Positions 28,432 to 42,400 of a stretch of DNA of 64,000 nt are shown here, piece after piece. Position numbers and translations under genes: made by a program. Positions within the stretch are counted from its first letter, which is position 1, and every line of letters starts with the position of its first letter. The notes under the pieces are model-generated. The model was given only the letters and a program-made list of their open reading frames with translations. It did not search any database and was not told where the DNA came from. Source of the stretch: Saprospiraceae bacterium (GTDB lineage Bacteria; Bacteroidota; Bacteroidia; Chitinophagales; Saprospiraceae); NCBI GenBank assembly GCA_016717265.1, contig JADKFX010000001.1, positions 2,244,501-2,308,500 on the forward strand. The letters are read 5' to 3'.

Positions 28432-29724
28432 ATGCCATTCAATATTCCTACATCGACCAAGCCAAGGTTGGTGATCATTGGTGCCGGATTTGCCGGTTTT
28501 ACACTTGCCCACAATTTAAAATCTCGGGATTTTCAAATTGTCCTATTGGATAAAAATAATTATCATCAGTTTCAACCATTATTTTATCAGGTAGCAATGT
28601 CGGGATTAGAACCAAGTTCTATATGCTTTCCATTGCGTAAAAATTTCCAAAATCAAGATGCATTATATGTCCGGGTAGCAGAAGTACAAAGAATTGATAC
28701 CATTCAAAAAAAAATTGAATCCAATGTAGGTTTTTTAAATTATGATTTTTTGGTTTTAGCTATGGGTGCTGAAACAAATTATTATGGCAACCCAAATTTT
28801 GAAAAATATAGTATTCCATTAAAATCAGTTTCGGAAGCATTATATTTAAGAAATTCTATTCTAGATGATTTGGAAAAAGCGGTTACAACATTACATTTGG
28901 AAGAACAGGAGCACTTATTAAATATAATAATTGTTGGAGGTGGCCCAACAGGAGTAGAATTGGCGGGAGCTTTAGCTGAAATGAAAAGACATATTTTACC
29001 TAAAGATTATCCAGACTTAAATTCTCAAAAAATGGAAATTCACGTGATCCAGGCATCAGATCGTTTATTAGACACAATGTCAAAGAAGTCTTCCCTTAAA
29101 GCATATCAGAATCTTATAAAAATGGGGGTTCAAATTCATCTTAATGAAAAAGTATTGGATGTTTTTGAAAATAAAGTTTCATTATCAAGCGGAATGCAGC
29201 TGATTGCAAATAAAATTATTTGGGCAGCAGGAGTAAAAGGGGTTCCTATATTTGGTTTACCAGAAAGTAGTAAAGCTCCGGGTTCTAAAATAAAAGTAAA
29301 TTCATTTTGTGAAGTTGAAGGCGTCGATGGTATTTATGCAATTGGTGATTTAGCATACCATGTAGATGAAAAATTCCCAAAAGGATTACCTGGCCTGGCT
29401 CCTGTAGCACTACAACAAGCAAGATATTTGGCGAAGCAACTAATCGCTCAACAGCATGCTGAAAGTAAATCCCCGTTTATTTATATTGATAAAGGAAGTA
29501 TGGCAACAATCGGAAGAAATAAGGCAGTCATTGATTTTAAAAATATTTTTTTAAGTGGATTTATTGCTTGGATTGGCTGGCTATTCATCCATATTTATTA
29601 TTTAATCGGTGTGCGCAATAAAATAATCGTTTTTATTAATTGGACTTGGAATTATATTTTCTATGATCAGGCTTTGCGGCTTAATATTAAACCAAAAACT
29701 ACGAATGTCTTTAAGGATATTTAG
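28432..29724 (+). CDS. Type II NADH:quinone oxidoreductase (NDH-2)
   Basis: About 430 residues, a single-subunit FAD enzyme that passes electrons from NADH to the quinone pool without pumping protons. The FAD site is LVIIGAGFAGFTLAHNL at the N-terminus and the NADH site IIIVGGGPTGVELAGALAEM near residue 165. YQVAMSGLEPSSI is typical of the Bacteroidota and plant-like group. The second FAD loop is GIYAIGDLAYH. The C-terminus has a hydrophobic segment (FIAWIGWLFIHIYYLIGV) that docks to the membrane. The frame opens at 28384, but the ATG at 28432 leaves the usual short lead before the first Rossmann strand, so it is preferred. It overlaps the end of the convergent next gene by 4 bases. Confidence 0.92.
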   Translation: MPFNIPTSTKPRLVIIGAGFAGFTLAHNLKSRDFQIVLLDKNNYHQFQPLFYQVAMSGLEPSSICFPLRKNFQNQDALYVRVAEVQRIDTIQKKIESNVGFLNYDFLVLAMGAETNYYGNPNFEKYSIPLKSVSEALYLRNSILDDLEKAVTTLHLEEQEHLLNIIIVGGGPTGVELAGALAEMKRHILPKDYPDLNSQKMEIHVIQASDRLLDTMSKKSSLKAYQNLIKMGVQIHLNEKVLDVFENKVSLSSGMQLIANKIIWAAGVKGVPIFGLPESSKAPGSKIKVNSFCEVEGVDGIYAIGDLAYHVDEKFPKGLPGLAPVALQQARYLAKQLIAQQHAESKSPFIYIDKGSMATIGRNKAVIDFKNIFLSGFIAWIGWLFIHIYYLIGVRNKIIVFINWTWNYIFYDQALRLNIKPKTTNVFKDI

Positions 29725-30242
29725 GCTTGATTTAATAACAGTTTCGAAATCATTTCAACATTCGTTCTGTTTTGACCCCAATCAAAACATTGAAATCTAA
29801 ATCTAGGCTTACTTGAAATTTCAAGTAGTGTATTCATTTCTAATTGCCCACTAAATTTAATGCAAATTATTTCACCCCAGGATGCGTTAGATTCATAACT
29901 CTCTATTTCTATTTTTTGATCTAACAGTTGCCCATTTTTTCCATCCATAAATGAATTATTCTTGATTACTAAAAAGGCGTCTTTAAGGGTTTTAGTATAT
30001 GGAATTATTTTAAATTGGCTAAGCTTAAAGTGTTGATCCGTAAAACGCTCAATGCCCAATTTTTTGAGATTATTATAGGTGTAATACGTAAATATAGAGG
30101 ACAGAAACAAACTGGATAATAAACCAATTTTAGTCTGAATTACAATCTTACCAAATAAAAGCCATAGCATTAAATCTACAAGCATAAATGCAATGAAAAA
30201 AAAGCCAAATGACTTTAAGTACAATTTAAAAATAGGATTCAT
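29721..30242 (-). CDS. Hypothetical protein with two N-terminal membrane helices
   Basis: About 173 residues from the preferred ATG at 30242; the open frame extends to 30308, which would run into the terminator hairpin at 30306-30352. Two membrane helices lie at about residues 11-32 and 38-56 with few residues between, followed by a soluble beta-rich domain of about 110 residues (IIPYTKTLKDAFLVIKNN, WGEIICIKFSGQLEMNTLLE). I do not recognise the family. The two-helix hairpin plus cytoplasmic domain resembles small PH-like membrane proteins in outline only. Its stop overlaps the convergent NDH-2 gene by 4 bases. Confidence 0.65.
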   Translation of the reverse strand: MNPIFKLYLKSFGFFFIAFMLVDLMLWLLFGKIVIQTKIGLLSSLFLSSIFTYYTYNNLKKLGIERFTDQHFKLSQFKIIPYTKTLKDAFLVIKNNSFMDGKNGQLLDQKIEIESYESNASWGEIICIKFSGQLEMNTLLEISSKPRFRFQCFDWGQNRTNVEMISKLLLNQA

Positions 30243-30305
30243 TGTTTTGAAATAAAATTTCTCATTTTTTAATGCTCTCAATTCTAAGCATTGATAGTTC
30301 TTATA

Positions 30306-30352
30306 CAAAGTCTAAAAACCGCTTCAGTTTAAGAAGCAGTTTTTAGACTTTG
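30306..30352 (-). terminator. Strong rho-independent terminator after the giant gene
   Basis: Arms of 20 bases (30306-30325 and 30333-30352) pair with a single mismatch around a 7-base loop. The ends are A/T-rich (AAAAAC and GTTTTT), so the hairpin could work in both directions. It lies 68 bases past the stop of the giant repeat gene and before the next gene on the same strand, insulating it. Confidence 0.8.
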
Positions 30353-30419
30353 ATCAAATAAATTTATCAATATTTTAAAATTATTCTAAATTTTAATTTC
30401 GATCCAACAAATTGGAAAG

Positions 30420-33400
30420 TTATCTCATGATTAACAAGGTCTGAATTGTCTTACTTGACTTATTCTTTAAAACAACCCTGTATACTCCAGCAGTCTTTTG
30501 TTTAAACTCATTAGAATTCATATTTATATGATCCGTCAGTTTATCTATTTTATACATCCACACTTCCTCACCTAAAAGGTTAAATATTTGTAATGAACCC
30601 TCTTCGATTTCACTTTCAAAAATGATGTCAAATACACCATAATTAGGATTTGGAACAATCTTAAATGGGAATTCAGCAGAATTTCCATTTTCATCTGATT
30701 TATGCGCAGGATTATTGTATTCATCTCCAATAATAGGATTGTTAGGATCTATATTTCTTACAAATCCTTCTGGACATGTTTTACACGGTCCTAATGATTG
30801 ATTAGGTTGTGGGGCATTTATATAATCCGTATAGCGCACACATTTCGTTGTGCATTTGCCATCTGCACCAATTTCTGCAATGTAAACTTTATTAGGATTT
30901 GTTCCACATTTCCAAGTTGACTTGACTTTCGCAAATATGGGTGGAAACTTGCAATCAGGTTTTCCATCATTATCATTATCTACTTTGTCATCACCACCCG
31001 GACAAACATCACAAACATCCCAGACTCCATCGCAATCTGAATCAGCAGTATTTGTTATGGTGACGGTAGCAGTACATGTACTCATATTTCCTGCAACGTC
31101 TTTTACAGTTACTGTTACGGTGGATACTTTCGGACTTTTACAATCAAAAACAGTCGGTGTCATAACTTTAGAAATAATACCGCAATTGTCTTTTGCAAGA
31201 AGGATTACACTATCCGCTTTCAAAGTTTTTGTTTTACTTGAAGGAAGCGTAATATTAATGTTTTTGCAAATTAAGGTCGGTTTAGAAATATCCTGAACAA
31301 TCAAATTGGCTTCACAAGTATCCGAAAGTCCGGTTGAATCTGTTACCGTTAAAATTACTTTTCTGGAAGGTATGTCATCGCAACCATAATTGTAACGATT
31401 TAATTTCATTGATTTAATGCCACAATTATCAGTCGAACCATTATTGATATCATTGACATTGAGTATATAATTTCCTGTTGAATCCAATATAATCGAATCT
31501 CCTTTGCAATGTGCGACAGGAGGTTCTGTTTCAAATATTGTGACTGTAAATTTACAGGTAGAAGTATTCCCACAATTATCTGTAGCCAACCAGGTAATTA
31601 CATGTACCCCAACAGTTAATTGACTACCATTTAAAGTACTGTTTGAATTGTAATCATTGATAACCGTTGAAGGATTGAAACATAAATCAGAGGCAGTTGC
31701 ATCAAATTCATTATTCTTGATTGTATAATGACAAGTTGTTGTATCTGCCTTTCTGGTTAAAGAGTTTCCAGTCGGACACAGGACGACAGGACCGGAAGTA
31801 TCTTTTATTGTAATCGTTTGTTTGCCACTTCCTGTTGAAGAATTTCCACAATCATCATAAACAGTCCAAGTTCTGTAAACTTTTGAAGTACAATCTGCTA
31901 ATGCAATAGAATCTTTATAATTCGCAGATGGTGTAGCATCACATTTGTCCAGGATATTAGAAGGGTAACCGGTAAAACCAGGTTCATCATCAAAAGCACA
32001 GGCGATATAAGGTTTGCTTGCTTTTACCTGGAAGTTGTCAATATATAATTCCCTTGTTTGATTACTATTTCCACCAGTATATCGAACCCGGATATACAGA
32101 TTCGCAGGATTTGAAACACCTGCAATGCTAGAAGTGCATTCAACCCAATTTCCTAATACCAAATTCGTTGAACTGAAAGTGGTCCATGTGGTTCCATTCG
32201 TACTATAATCCATAACTAAGGTCGTGGCACTACCATTCCCTTTTCGGTGCGCTTGAACATAAACTTCGAAATTGGTAAATACAGGTAAATTGGCACCACT
32301 TATATTAAACTGCCAATAACCCGACTGGAATGAATTATCTACTTTTAATCCTTTTCCAGGAATTGGATTACTTGTAAATGCTAAACCACCAGAAGCAACC
32401 CCAGTAATATTTGAAAATACATTAGAAGTAACATCAACTTTAGAAGTTACTCCGGAATGAAGTTTTGGTGCTAAGCTCAGATATGAATTACCAGCATTAA
32501 AATCGTAATTGACAATTGTTTTCGAACCAGCAATAGAAGCCGCTGTATAAATGGTAACATCAGGAGGTAAGGTAAATGTTGGTGCCGCATTATCTTGAAC
32601 CGTGATTACTTGTGTGCAATTATCGGTCGTGTTGCATTTATCAGTGACAACCCAGGTTCTGTTAATAATATAATTACCAGTACAATTTCCAGCAACAATT
32701 TGGTCAGAATACGATACCGTTGCGGACGTTCCACATCCATCTTGTCCTGCAGCCGTGCCTGTATTTGCAGGTAACTTGGAAGCATCACAATTTATCGTAA
32801 TTGCATTCGGACAGAATATAGTTGGAGGTGGTAATGCTGGAATTGTAAAGCTAGCAGAACAAGTTTTTGTTGTTTCGCAACTGCTTTGGACTGTAAATAA
32901 CACTGTTTTAGATCCACCACATTCACTAGGAGCGCCAGTACTGTTATTGTTTAAAATAACATTACATCCACCAGTTACAATAATTGAGTTCAACCAATTT
33001 GCATATGCTGTATCAATTTCAAATTGAGACTTGCAAGCATTTGAAGAGAACACGTTTACAGGGCAAACTATCGTAACGGGTTGAACTGTTGTGACTGTAA
33101 ATGTTGCCGTACAAGTTTTCGGTACTTCACATGAACTGGTTACGGTAAAGGTCACGGTTTTAACGCCACCACATGCAAGTGGTGCGCCATTATTATTATT
33201 GCTTAAAGCTGCATTACAGCCACCAGAAAAACTAACAGTTGTAAGCCAACTTGCAAATTTAGCATCGATGACCGCTTGTGATTGACATTCTGTTTCTGTT
33301 ACATTTACCGGACAGGTTAAAACAACAGCCGGCGCTGTAGTAACAGTAAATATTGCAGAGCAGGTTTGCGGCGTTTGGCAACTACTGGTTACTGTGAATG

Positions 33401-36400
33401 TAACTGTTCTATTGCCGCCACAAGCAAGTGGTGCACCTGTATTGTTATTTGAAAAACTAATATTACATCCGCCAGTCGCAGAAGCAGTAGCAATCCAATC
33501 AGCAAATTTTTGATTGATCACAGCTTGTGTCTGACAAGCAGCTTCTGTTTGATTGATTGGACAGCTTAACACTACAGGATTTGCAGTATTTACCGTAAAT
33601 GTAGCCGAACAAGTTTTTGCAGGTTCACAGGAACTTGTTACCGTAAATGTAACCGTCACTGTACCGCCACAAGCATCTGGAGCCCCTATGTTATTATTAG
33701 AAATACTTGCATTGCAACCACCTGAAAAAGTAGCAGATGCTAACCAGGTAGCAAATTTACTATTTATTATGGTTTGTGTTTGACAAGCAAGTTCAACTTG
33801 ATTTGCAGGGCAGGTAAGAACCACGGCAGTCGCAGTAGCCACTGTAAATGTAGCAGTACAAGTTTTTGGAGTATCACATGTGCTCGTGACTGTGAACGTA
33901 ACCGTTTTAACACCACCACATGCTAACGGAGCACCCGTATTATTATTTGAAATATTTCCACTGCAACCCCCTGTAAATCCAGCAGTTGCTAACCAGGTAT
34001 TGAATTTTGCATCAATCGTTGCCTGTGTTTGACAAGCAGTCTCCGTAACATTTATTGGGCAATTGACTACAACTGGTGAATTGGAAACAGAGAATGTTGC
34101 AGAGCATGTTTTATTTGGTTCACAAGAACTTGTAACCGTAAACGTAACAGTCACGGTTCCACCACAAGCAAGCGGTGCACCTGTATTATTATTGGATATT
34201 GCTGCATTACAGCCACCACTAAAATTGGCAGTTGCCAGCCAAGTTGCAAATTTAGTGTCAATCGCAGTTTGGGTTTGACAAGCAATTTCAGTTTGGTTTG
34301 CTGGACAATTTAAGACAATACTTGCCGGTGCGCTTACGGTAAAAATTGCGGAGCATGTTTTAGGTCCTTCACAATCACTCGTCACAGTAAATGTAACTGT
34401 TTTTGCCCCACCGCATGCTAACGGTGCTCCATTATTGTTGTTGGATATTGCTGCATTACAGCCACCGCTAAAACTTGCAGTAGCCAACCAGGTTGCAAAT
34501 TTAGTATCAATGGCAGCTTGTGATTGACAAGCAATTTCGGTTTGGTTAGTAGGACAATTTAAGACAACTATTGGAGCCGTTGTAACTGAGAACGTAGCGG
34601 AACATGTTTTATTAGGTTCGCATGTAGAAGTCACGGTAAAGGTAACGGTAACAGTACCGCCACAAGCAGAAGGAGCGGCGCCTGCATTATTAGAAATTGC
34701 CGCATTGCAGCCACCACTAAAACTTGCAGTGCCTAACCAAAGAGCAAATTTATCGTCGATTCCTGATTGTGATTGACAAGATACTTCTGTAGTATTTATT
34801 GGGCAGTTCAAAATTATTACTGGAGAACCAGTTACTGAGAATACCGCAGAACATGTTTTTGGAGATTCACATGAACTGGAAGCAGTAAATACGACAGTCT
34901 TCGATCCACCACATGCAGAAGGAGCGCCATTATTATTGTTACTTAAACTAACATTACAACCTCCGGAAGCACTAACGGTAGCTAACCAGGTTGCAAATTT
35001 TGCATCAATAGCTGCTTGCGTTTGGCAATCCACTTCTGTTTGATTAATAGGGCAGGTCAAAACAACAGCTGGCGCATTCGCAACAGAGAAGCTTGCGCTA
35101 CAAGTTTTTGAAGGTTCGCAAGAAGAATTTACGGTAAATGTTACCGTAACAGTGCCACCACAAGCATTTGGTGCACCTGTATTATTATTTGTAAATACAG
35201 GATTACATCCACCGGAAGTACTGACAGTAGCTAACCAGATAGCAAATTTAGCATCGATGGCAGCTTGTGTTTGACAAGCAGCTTCTGTTTGATTCACCGG
35301 ACAGTTTAGGACAACCGGAGTAGCTGTGGTAACTCCGAAACTTGCAGTACAGGTTTTTGAAGGTTCACAAGTCGAAGTTACTGTAAACGTAACGGTGGTT
35401 GTACCACCGCAAGCGTTTGGAGCACCGGTATTATTATTTGTAAATCCAGGATTACATCCACCTGATGTATTTACAGTAGCTAACCAGGTTGCAAATTTAG
35501 CATCGATTGCAGCTTGTGTTTGACATGCAGTTTCTGTTTGATTTACAGGACAATTTAATACTACAGGAGTTGCTGTAAACACTTCAAAAGTGGCAGAACA
35601 TGTTTTTGCTGCTTCACAAGAACTCGTAACTGTAAATACAATCGTAACGGTGCCTCCACACGCTGACGGTGCACCGGTATTATTATTGGAAATCGCAGCA
35701 TTACAACCGCCACTAAAAGTCGCCGTTGAAAGCCATGTATTAAACTTGGAATTAATGACGGTTTGTGATTGGCAAGCTGCTTCCGTGACATTCATTGCAC
35801 AACTAATTGAAACAGGCGAAGATGCTATTGCGAACGTAGCGGAACAAGTTTTATTTGGTTCGCAGGTAGAAGTCACGGTAAAGGTAACGGTAACGGTACC
35901 ACCACAAGCAAGCGGAGCGCCTGTATTATTATTAGAAATTGCCGCATTACAACCACCACTAAAACTAGCAGTTGTTAACCAGGTAGCAAATTTAGTATCG
36001 ATAGCCGCTTGTGTTTGACAAGCAACTTCGGTTTGGTTTGCAGGACAATTTAAGACAACGATTGGAGCCGTTGTAACTGCGAACGTGGCGGAACAGGTTT
36101 TATTAGCTTCGCAAGTAGAAGTCACAGTAAAGGTAACAGTAACGGTACCACCACAAGCAGCAGGAGCGGAACCAGCATTATTAGAAATGGCTGCATTACA
36201 ACCACCGCTAAAACTAACAGTTGTTAGCCATGTTGCAAATTTGGTATCAATGGCAGCTTGCGTTTGACAAGCGGCTTCGTTTTGATTAGCAGGGCAATTA
36301 AGTACCACAAGCGGCGCTGCAGTGACTGCGAACGTAGCGGAACAGGTTTTATTAGCTTCACAAGTAGAAGTCACGGTAAAGGTAACAGTAACGGTACCAC

Positions 36401-39400
36401 CACAAGCAGCAGGAGCGGAACCCGCATTATTGGAAATGGTTGCATTACAACCACCGCTAAAACTAACAGTCGTTAGCCAGGTTGCAAATTTCGTATCAAT
36501 GGCAGCTTGTGATTGACAAGCAACTTCGGTTTGGTTTGCAGGACAATTTAAGACAACAATCGGTGCATTTGCAACGGAGAAGCTAGCGGTACAAGTTTTT
36601 GGAGGTTCACAAGAAGAATTCACCGTAAACGTCACCGTAACGTTACCACCACAAGCATTTGGAGCACCTGTATTATTATTTGTAAATACAGGATTACAAC
36701 CACCGGAAGTACTAACAGTAGCTAACCAGGTAGCAAATTTAGCATCAATAGCCGCTTGTGTTTGACAAGCTAATTCAGATTGATTTATCGGACAATTTAA
36801 GACGACGAGCGTAGCAGTAGTAACACCGAAACTAGCGGTACAAGTTTTTGGAGGTTCGCAAGTAGAAGTTACGGTAAAGGTAACGGTAACGGTACCACCG
36901 CAAGCATTTGGTGCACCCGTATTATTATTAGTAAATACAGGATTACATCCACCGGTAGTATTTACAGTAGCTAACCAGGTAGCAAATTTTGCATCAATAG
37001 CAGCTTGTGTTTGACAAGCAGCTTCCGTTTGATTCACCGGGCAGTTTAGGACAACCGGAGTAGCAGTAGTAACTCCGAAACTTGCAGTACAAGTTTTTGG
37101 AGGTTCACAAGTAGACGTTACAGTAAACGTAACGGTAACGGTACCACCACAAGCGTTTGGAGCCCCGGTATTATTATTAGTAAATACAGGATTACATCCA
37201 CCCGTAGTATTTACAGTAGCTAACCAGGTAGCAAATTTAGCATCGATAGCCGCTTGTGTTTGACAAGCAGCTTCAGTTTGATTTACCGGACAGTTTAAGA
37301 CAACCGGCGTTGCAGTAGTGACCTCAAATGATGCCGTACATGTTTTATTCGGTTCGCAGGTTGATGTTACGGTAAAAGTAACGGTAGCAGTACCACCACA
37401 AGCGTTTGGAGCCGCCCCGGCATTATTTGAAATCGCAGCATTACAACCACCGGCAAATGCAACAGTACTTAACCATATTGCAAACTTACTGTCGATTGAA
37501 GCTTGTGTTTGACAAGCTGGCTCTATTTGATTTGTTGGGCAAACAAGTGCCACTGGAAGCGCAGTCGTAACTGCGAACGTAGCGGAACAAGTTTTATTCG
37601 GTTCGCAAGTAGAAGTTACGGTAAAGGTAACGGTAACGGTACCACCACAAGCTAAAGGAGCGCCTGTATTATTATTAGAAATTGCCGCATTACAACCACC
37701 ACTAAAACTAGCAGTTGTTAACCAGGTAGCAAATTTAGTATCGATAGCCGCTTGTGTTTGACAAGCAACTTCGGTTTGGTTTGCAGGACAATTTAAGACA
37801 ACGATTGGAGCCGTTGTAACTGCGAACGTAGCGGAACATGTTTTATTAGCTTCGCAAGTAGAAGTCACGGTAAAGGTAACAGTAACGGTACCACCACAAG
37901 CAGCAGGAGCGGAACCAGCATTATTCGAAATGGCTGCATTACAACCACCGCTAAAACTAACAGTCGTTAGCCAGGTTGCAAATTTAGTATCAATGGCAGC
38001 TTGTGATTGACAAGCAACTTCGTTTTGATTAGCAGGGCAATTAAGTACCACAAGCGGCGCTGCAGTGACTGCGAACGTAGCGGAACAGGTTTTATTCGGT
38101 TCGCAGGTAGATGTCACCGTAAAGGTCACGGTCACGGTACCACCACAAGCAGCAGGAGCGGAACCCGCATTATTGGATATCGCTGCATTACAACCACCGC
38201 TAAAACTAACAGTCGTTAGCCAGGTTGCAAATTTCGTATCAATGGCAGCTTGTGATTGACAAGCAACTTCGGTTTGGTTGGCAGGACAATTTAAGACAAC
38301 AATTGGTGCATTTGCAACGGAGAAGCTAGCGGTACAAGTTTTTGGAGGTTCACAAGAAGAATTCACCGTAAACGTCACCGTAACGGCACCACCACAAGCA
38401 TTTGGAGCACCTGTATTATTATTTGTAAATACAGGATTACAACCACCGGAAGTACTAACAGTAGCTAACCAGGTAGCAAATTTAGCATCAATAGCCGCTT
38501 GTGTTTGACAAGCTAATTCAGATTGATTTATCGGACAATTTAAGACGACGAGCGTAGCAGTAGTAACACCGAAACTTGCGGTACAAGTTTTTGGAGGTTC
38601 ACAAGTAGAAGTGACTGTAAAAGTGACGGTAACGGTACCACCGCAAGCATTTGGTGCACCCGTATTATTATTAGTAAATACAGGATTACATCCACCGGTA
38701 GTATTTACAGTAGCTAACCAGGTAGCAAATTTTGCATCAATAGCAGCTTGTGTTTGACAAGCAGCTTCCGTTTGATTCACCGGGCAGTTTAGGACAACCG
38801 GAGTAGCAGTAGTAATTCCGAAACTTGCAGTACAAGTTTTTGGAGGTTCACAAGTTGACGTTACGGTAAACGTAACGGTAACGGTACCACCACAAGCGTT
38901 TGGAGCCCCGGTATTATTATTAGTAAATACAGGATTACATCCTCCCGTAGTATTTACAGTAGCTAACCAGGTAGCAAATTTAGCATCGATAGCCGCTTGT
39001 GTTTGACAAGCAGCTTCTACTTGATTTACCGGACAGTTTAAGACAACCGGCGTTGCAGTAGTAACCTCAAATGAAGCCGTACATGTTTTATTCGGTTCGC
39101 AGGTTGATGTTACGGTAAAAGTAACGGTCACGGTACCACCACAAGCGTTTGGAGCCGCCCCGGCATTATTAGAAATCGCAGCATTACAACCACCGGCAAA
39201 TACTGTAGAGTTTATCCAACTTATATATTTCGCATCAATAGCTGCTTGTGTTTGACAAGCAGGTTCAGTTTGATTTACAGCACATAATAGGACGATTGGA
39301 GTTGCTGCCGTGACGGCGAATGTAGCAGAGCAAGTTACCGGAGGTTCGCAAGTAGAAGTAACCGTAAATGTAATGGTCACGGTACCACCACAAGCGGAAG

Positions 39401-42400
39401 GAGCACCAGCACTATTATTAGAAATTACAGCATTACAACCACCACTAAATGTAGCAGAACCAAGCCAGGTAGCAAAACTGGCATCAATAGCTGCTTGCGT
39501 TTGACAAGCTGGTTCGGTTTGATTTCCAGCACAATTTAAAATTACTGGAGAACTAAGTACAGCAAAAGTAGCCGAACAAGTTACATTTGGTTCGCAAGAA
39601 CTTGTTACTGTAAAAATAACTGTAACGGTGCCACCACAAGCATTTGGTGCACCGGAATTAACATTCGAGATTGCGGCACTGCAACCACCAGAGAAGGTTG
39701 CGGTTGTTAGCCAGGTTGCAAAAGCAGCATCGATAGTTGCTTGTGTTTGGCAAGCAGGTTGCGTTTGATTAGCCGGACAATTAAGCACCACAAGCGGCGC
39801 TGTAATGACAGCGAACGTTGCCGAACAAGTAACCGGAGGTTCACAAGTTGAAGTAACTGTAAAAGTAACGGTAACGGTACCACCACAAGCCAAAGGAGCA
39901 CCTGCACTATTATTTGAAATGGAAGCACTACAACCGCCAGAGAAACTAGCCGTAGTTAACCAGGTTGCAAAAGCAGCGTCAATAGCCGCTTGTGTTTGAC
40001 AAGCAGGTTGGGTTTGATTAGCAGGGCAATTTAAGACAACAACAGGAGCTGTAGCAACTGCGAACGTTGCAGTACAAGTTTTTGGAGGTTCGCAAGTACT
40101 AACGACTGTAAAGGTAACGGTAGCCGTTCCACCGCATGCGGAAGGAGGAGCACCAGCATTATTAGTAATTACAGCAAAACAACCTCCTGTAAAGGAAGCC
40201 CCAGTTAACCAGATTGCAAATTTAGCATCGATGGCAGCTTGTGTTTGACAAGCGAGTTCCGATTGATTGGCAGGACAGGTTAAAACAACAACAGGTGCAG
40301 TAACTACTGCAAAAATAGCGGAGCATGTTTTATTTACATCACAGGTAGAAGTTACGGTAAAAGTAACCGTAACGGTACCACCACAAGCATTTGGAGCGGC
40401 CCCTGCATTATTAGAAATCATAGCATTACAACCACCGGTAAAAGTAGCAGTAGCCAACCAGGTAGCAAATTTAGCATCGATGGCTCCTTGTGTTTGACAG
40501 GCAAGTTCAGTTTGATTTACAGCACAAGTTAAGGTCACAGGCGTTGCTGTAGTGACTCCGAAAGTAGCGGAACAAGTTTGATTTACAGCACAGGTAGAAG
40601 TTACGGTAAAAGTAACGGTAACGGTACCACCACAGGCAGAAGGAGCGGCGCCAGCATTATTAGAAATCATAGCATTGCAACCACCAGAAGTAGAAGCAGA
40701 AGCAATCCAGGTAGCAAATTTTGCATCGATAGCCGCTTGTGTTTGACAAGCAGCTTCTGCTTGATTGGCAGGACAAGTAAGCACTACAATAGGAGCTGTA
40801 GTAACCGTAAAGGTAGCCGAACAAGTTACCGGAGGTTCACAAGTAGAAGTTACGGTAAAAGTAACGGTAGCCGTACCACCACAAGCATTTGGAGCGGCCC
40901 CTGCATTATTAGAAATTGCAGCATTGCAACCGCCGGCGAAGGTGGCAGAAGCAATCCAGCTAGCAAAACTAGCATCAATAGCTGCTTGTGTTTGACAAGC
41001 AGGTTCGGTTTGATTGGCAGGACAAATTAAAGCAACCGGAGTTGCATTTGTAACAGCGAATGTGGCCAAACAAGTAACAGGCGGTTCACAGGTAGAAGTG
41101 ACGGTAAATGTTACACTAACGGTGCCACCACAAGCTAAAGGAGCACCTGTGTTATTATTGGATATTGCCGCATTACAACCACCACTAAAACTAGCAGTTG
41201 TTAACCAGGTAGCGAAAGCAGCATCAATAGCCGCTTGTGTTTGACAAGCAGGCTCGGTTTGATTAGCAGGACAATTTAAAACCACGACAGGCGCTGTAGT
41301 GACTGCGAAAGTAGCCAAACAAGTTACCGGAGGCTCACAGGTAGAAGTGACGGTAAATGTTACACTAACGGTACCACCACAAGCTAAAGGAGCACCTGTA
41401 TTATTATTTGAAATACTTGCATTACAACCACCACTAAAACTAACGGTTGTTAGCCAGGTTGCAAAAGCAGCATCGATAGTTGCTTGTGTTTGGCAAGCAG
41501 GTTGCGTTTGATTAGCCGGACAATTAAGCACCACAAGCGGCGCTGTAATGACAGCGAAAGTTGCCGAGCAAGTTGCCGGAGGTTCACAAGTCGAAGTAAC
41601 TGTGAAAGTAACGGTAACGGTACCACCACAAGCCAAAGGAGCACCTGCACTATTATTTGAAATGGAAGCACTACAACCGCCAGAGAAACTAGCCGTAGTT
41701 AACCAGGTTGCAAAAGCAGCGTCAATAGCCGCTTGTGTTTGACAAGCAGGTTGGGTTTGATTAGCAGGGCAATTTAAGACAACAACAGGAGCTGTAGCAA
41801 CTGCGAACGTTGCAGTACAAGTTTTTGGAGGTTCGCAAGTACTAACGACTGTAAAGGTAACGGTAGCCGTTCCACCGCATGCGGAAGGAGGAGCACCAGC
41901 ATTATTAGTAATTACAGCAAAACAACCTCCTGTAAAGGAAGCCCCAGTTAACCAGATTGCAAATTTAGCATCGATGGCAGCTTGTGTTTGACAAGCGAGT
42001 TCCGATTGATTAGCAGGACAGGTTAAAACAACAACAGGTGCAGTAACTACTGCAAAAATAGCGGAGCAAGTTTTATTTACATCACAGGTAGAAGTTACGG
42101 TAAAAGTAACCGTAACGGTACCACCACAAGCATTTGGAGCGGCCCCTGCATTATTTGAAATCATAGCATTACAACCACCGGTAAAAGTAGCAGTAGCCAA
42201 CCAGGTAGCAAATTTAGCATCGATGGCTCCTTGTGTTTGACAAGCAAGTTCAGTTTGATTTACAGCACAAGTTAAGGTCACAGGCGTTGCTGTAGTGACT
42301 CCGAAAGTAGCGGAACAAGTTTGATTTACAGCACAGGTAGAAGTTACGGTAAAAGTAACGGTAACGGTACCACCACAGGCAGAAGGAGCGGCGCCAGCAT

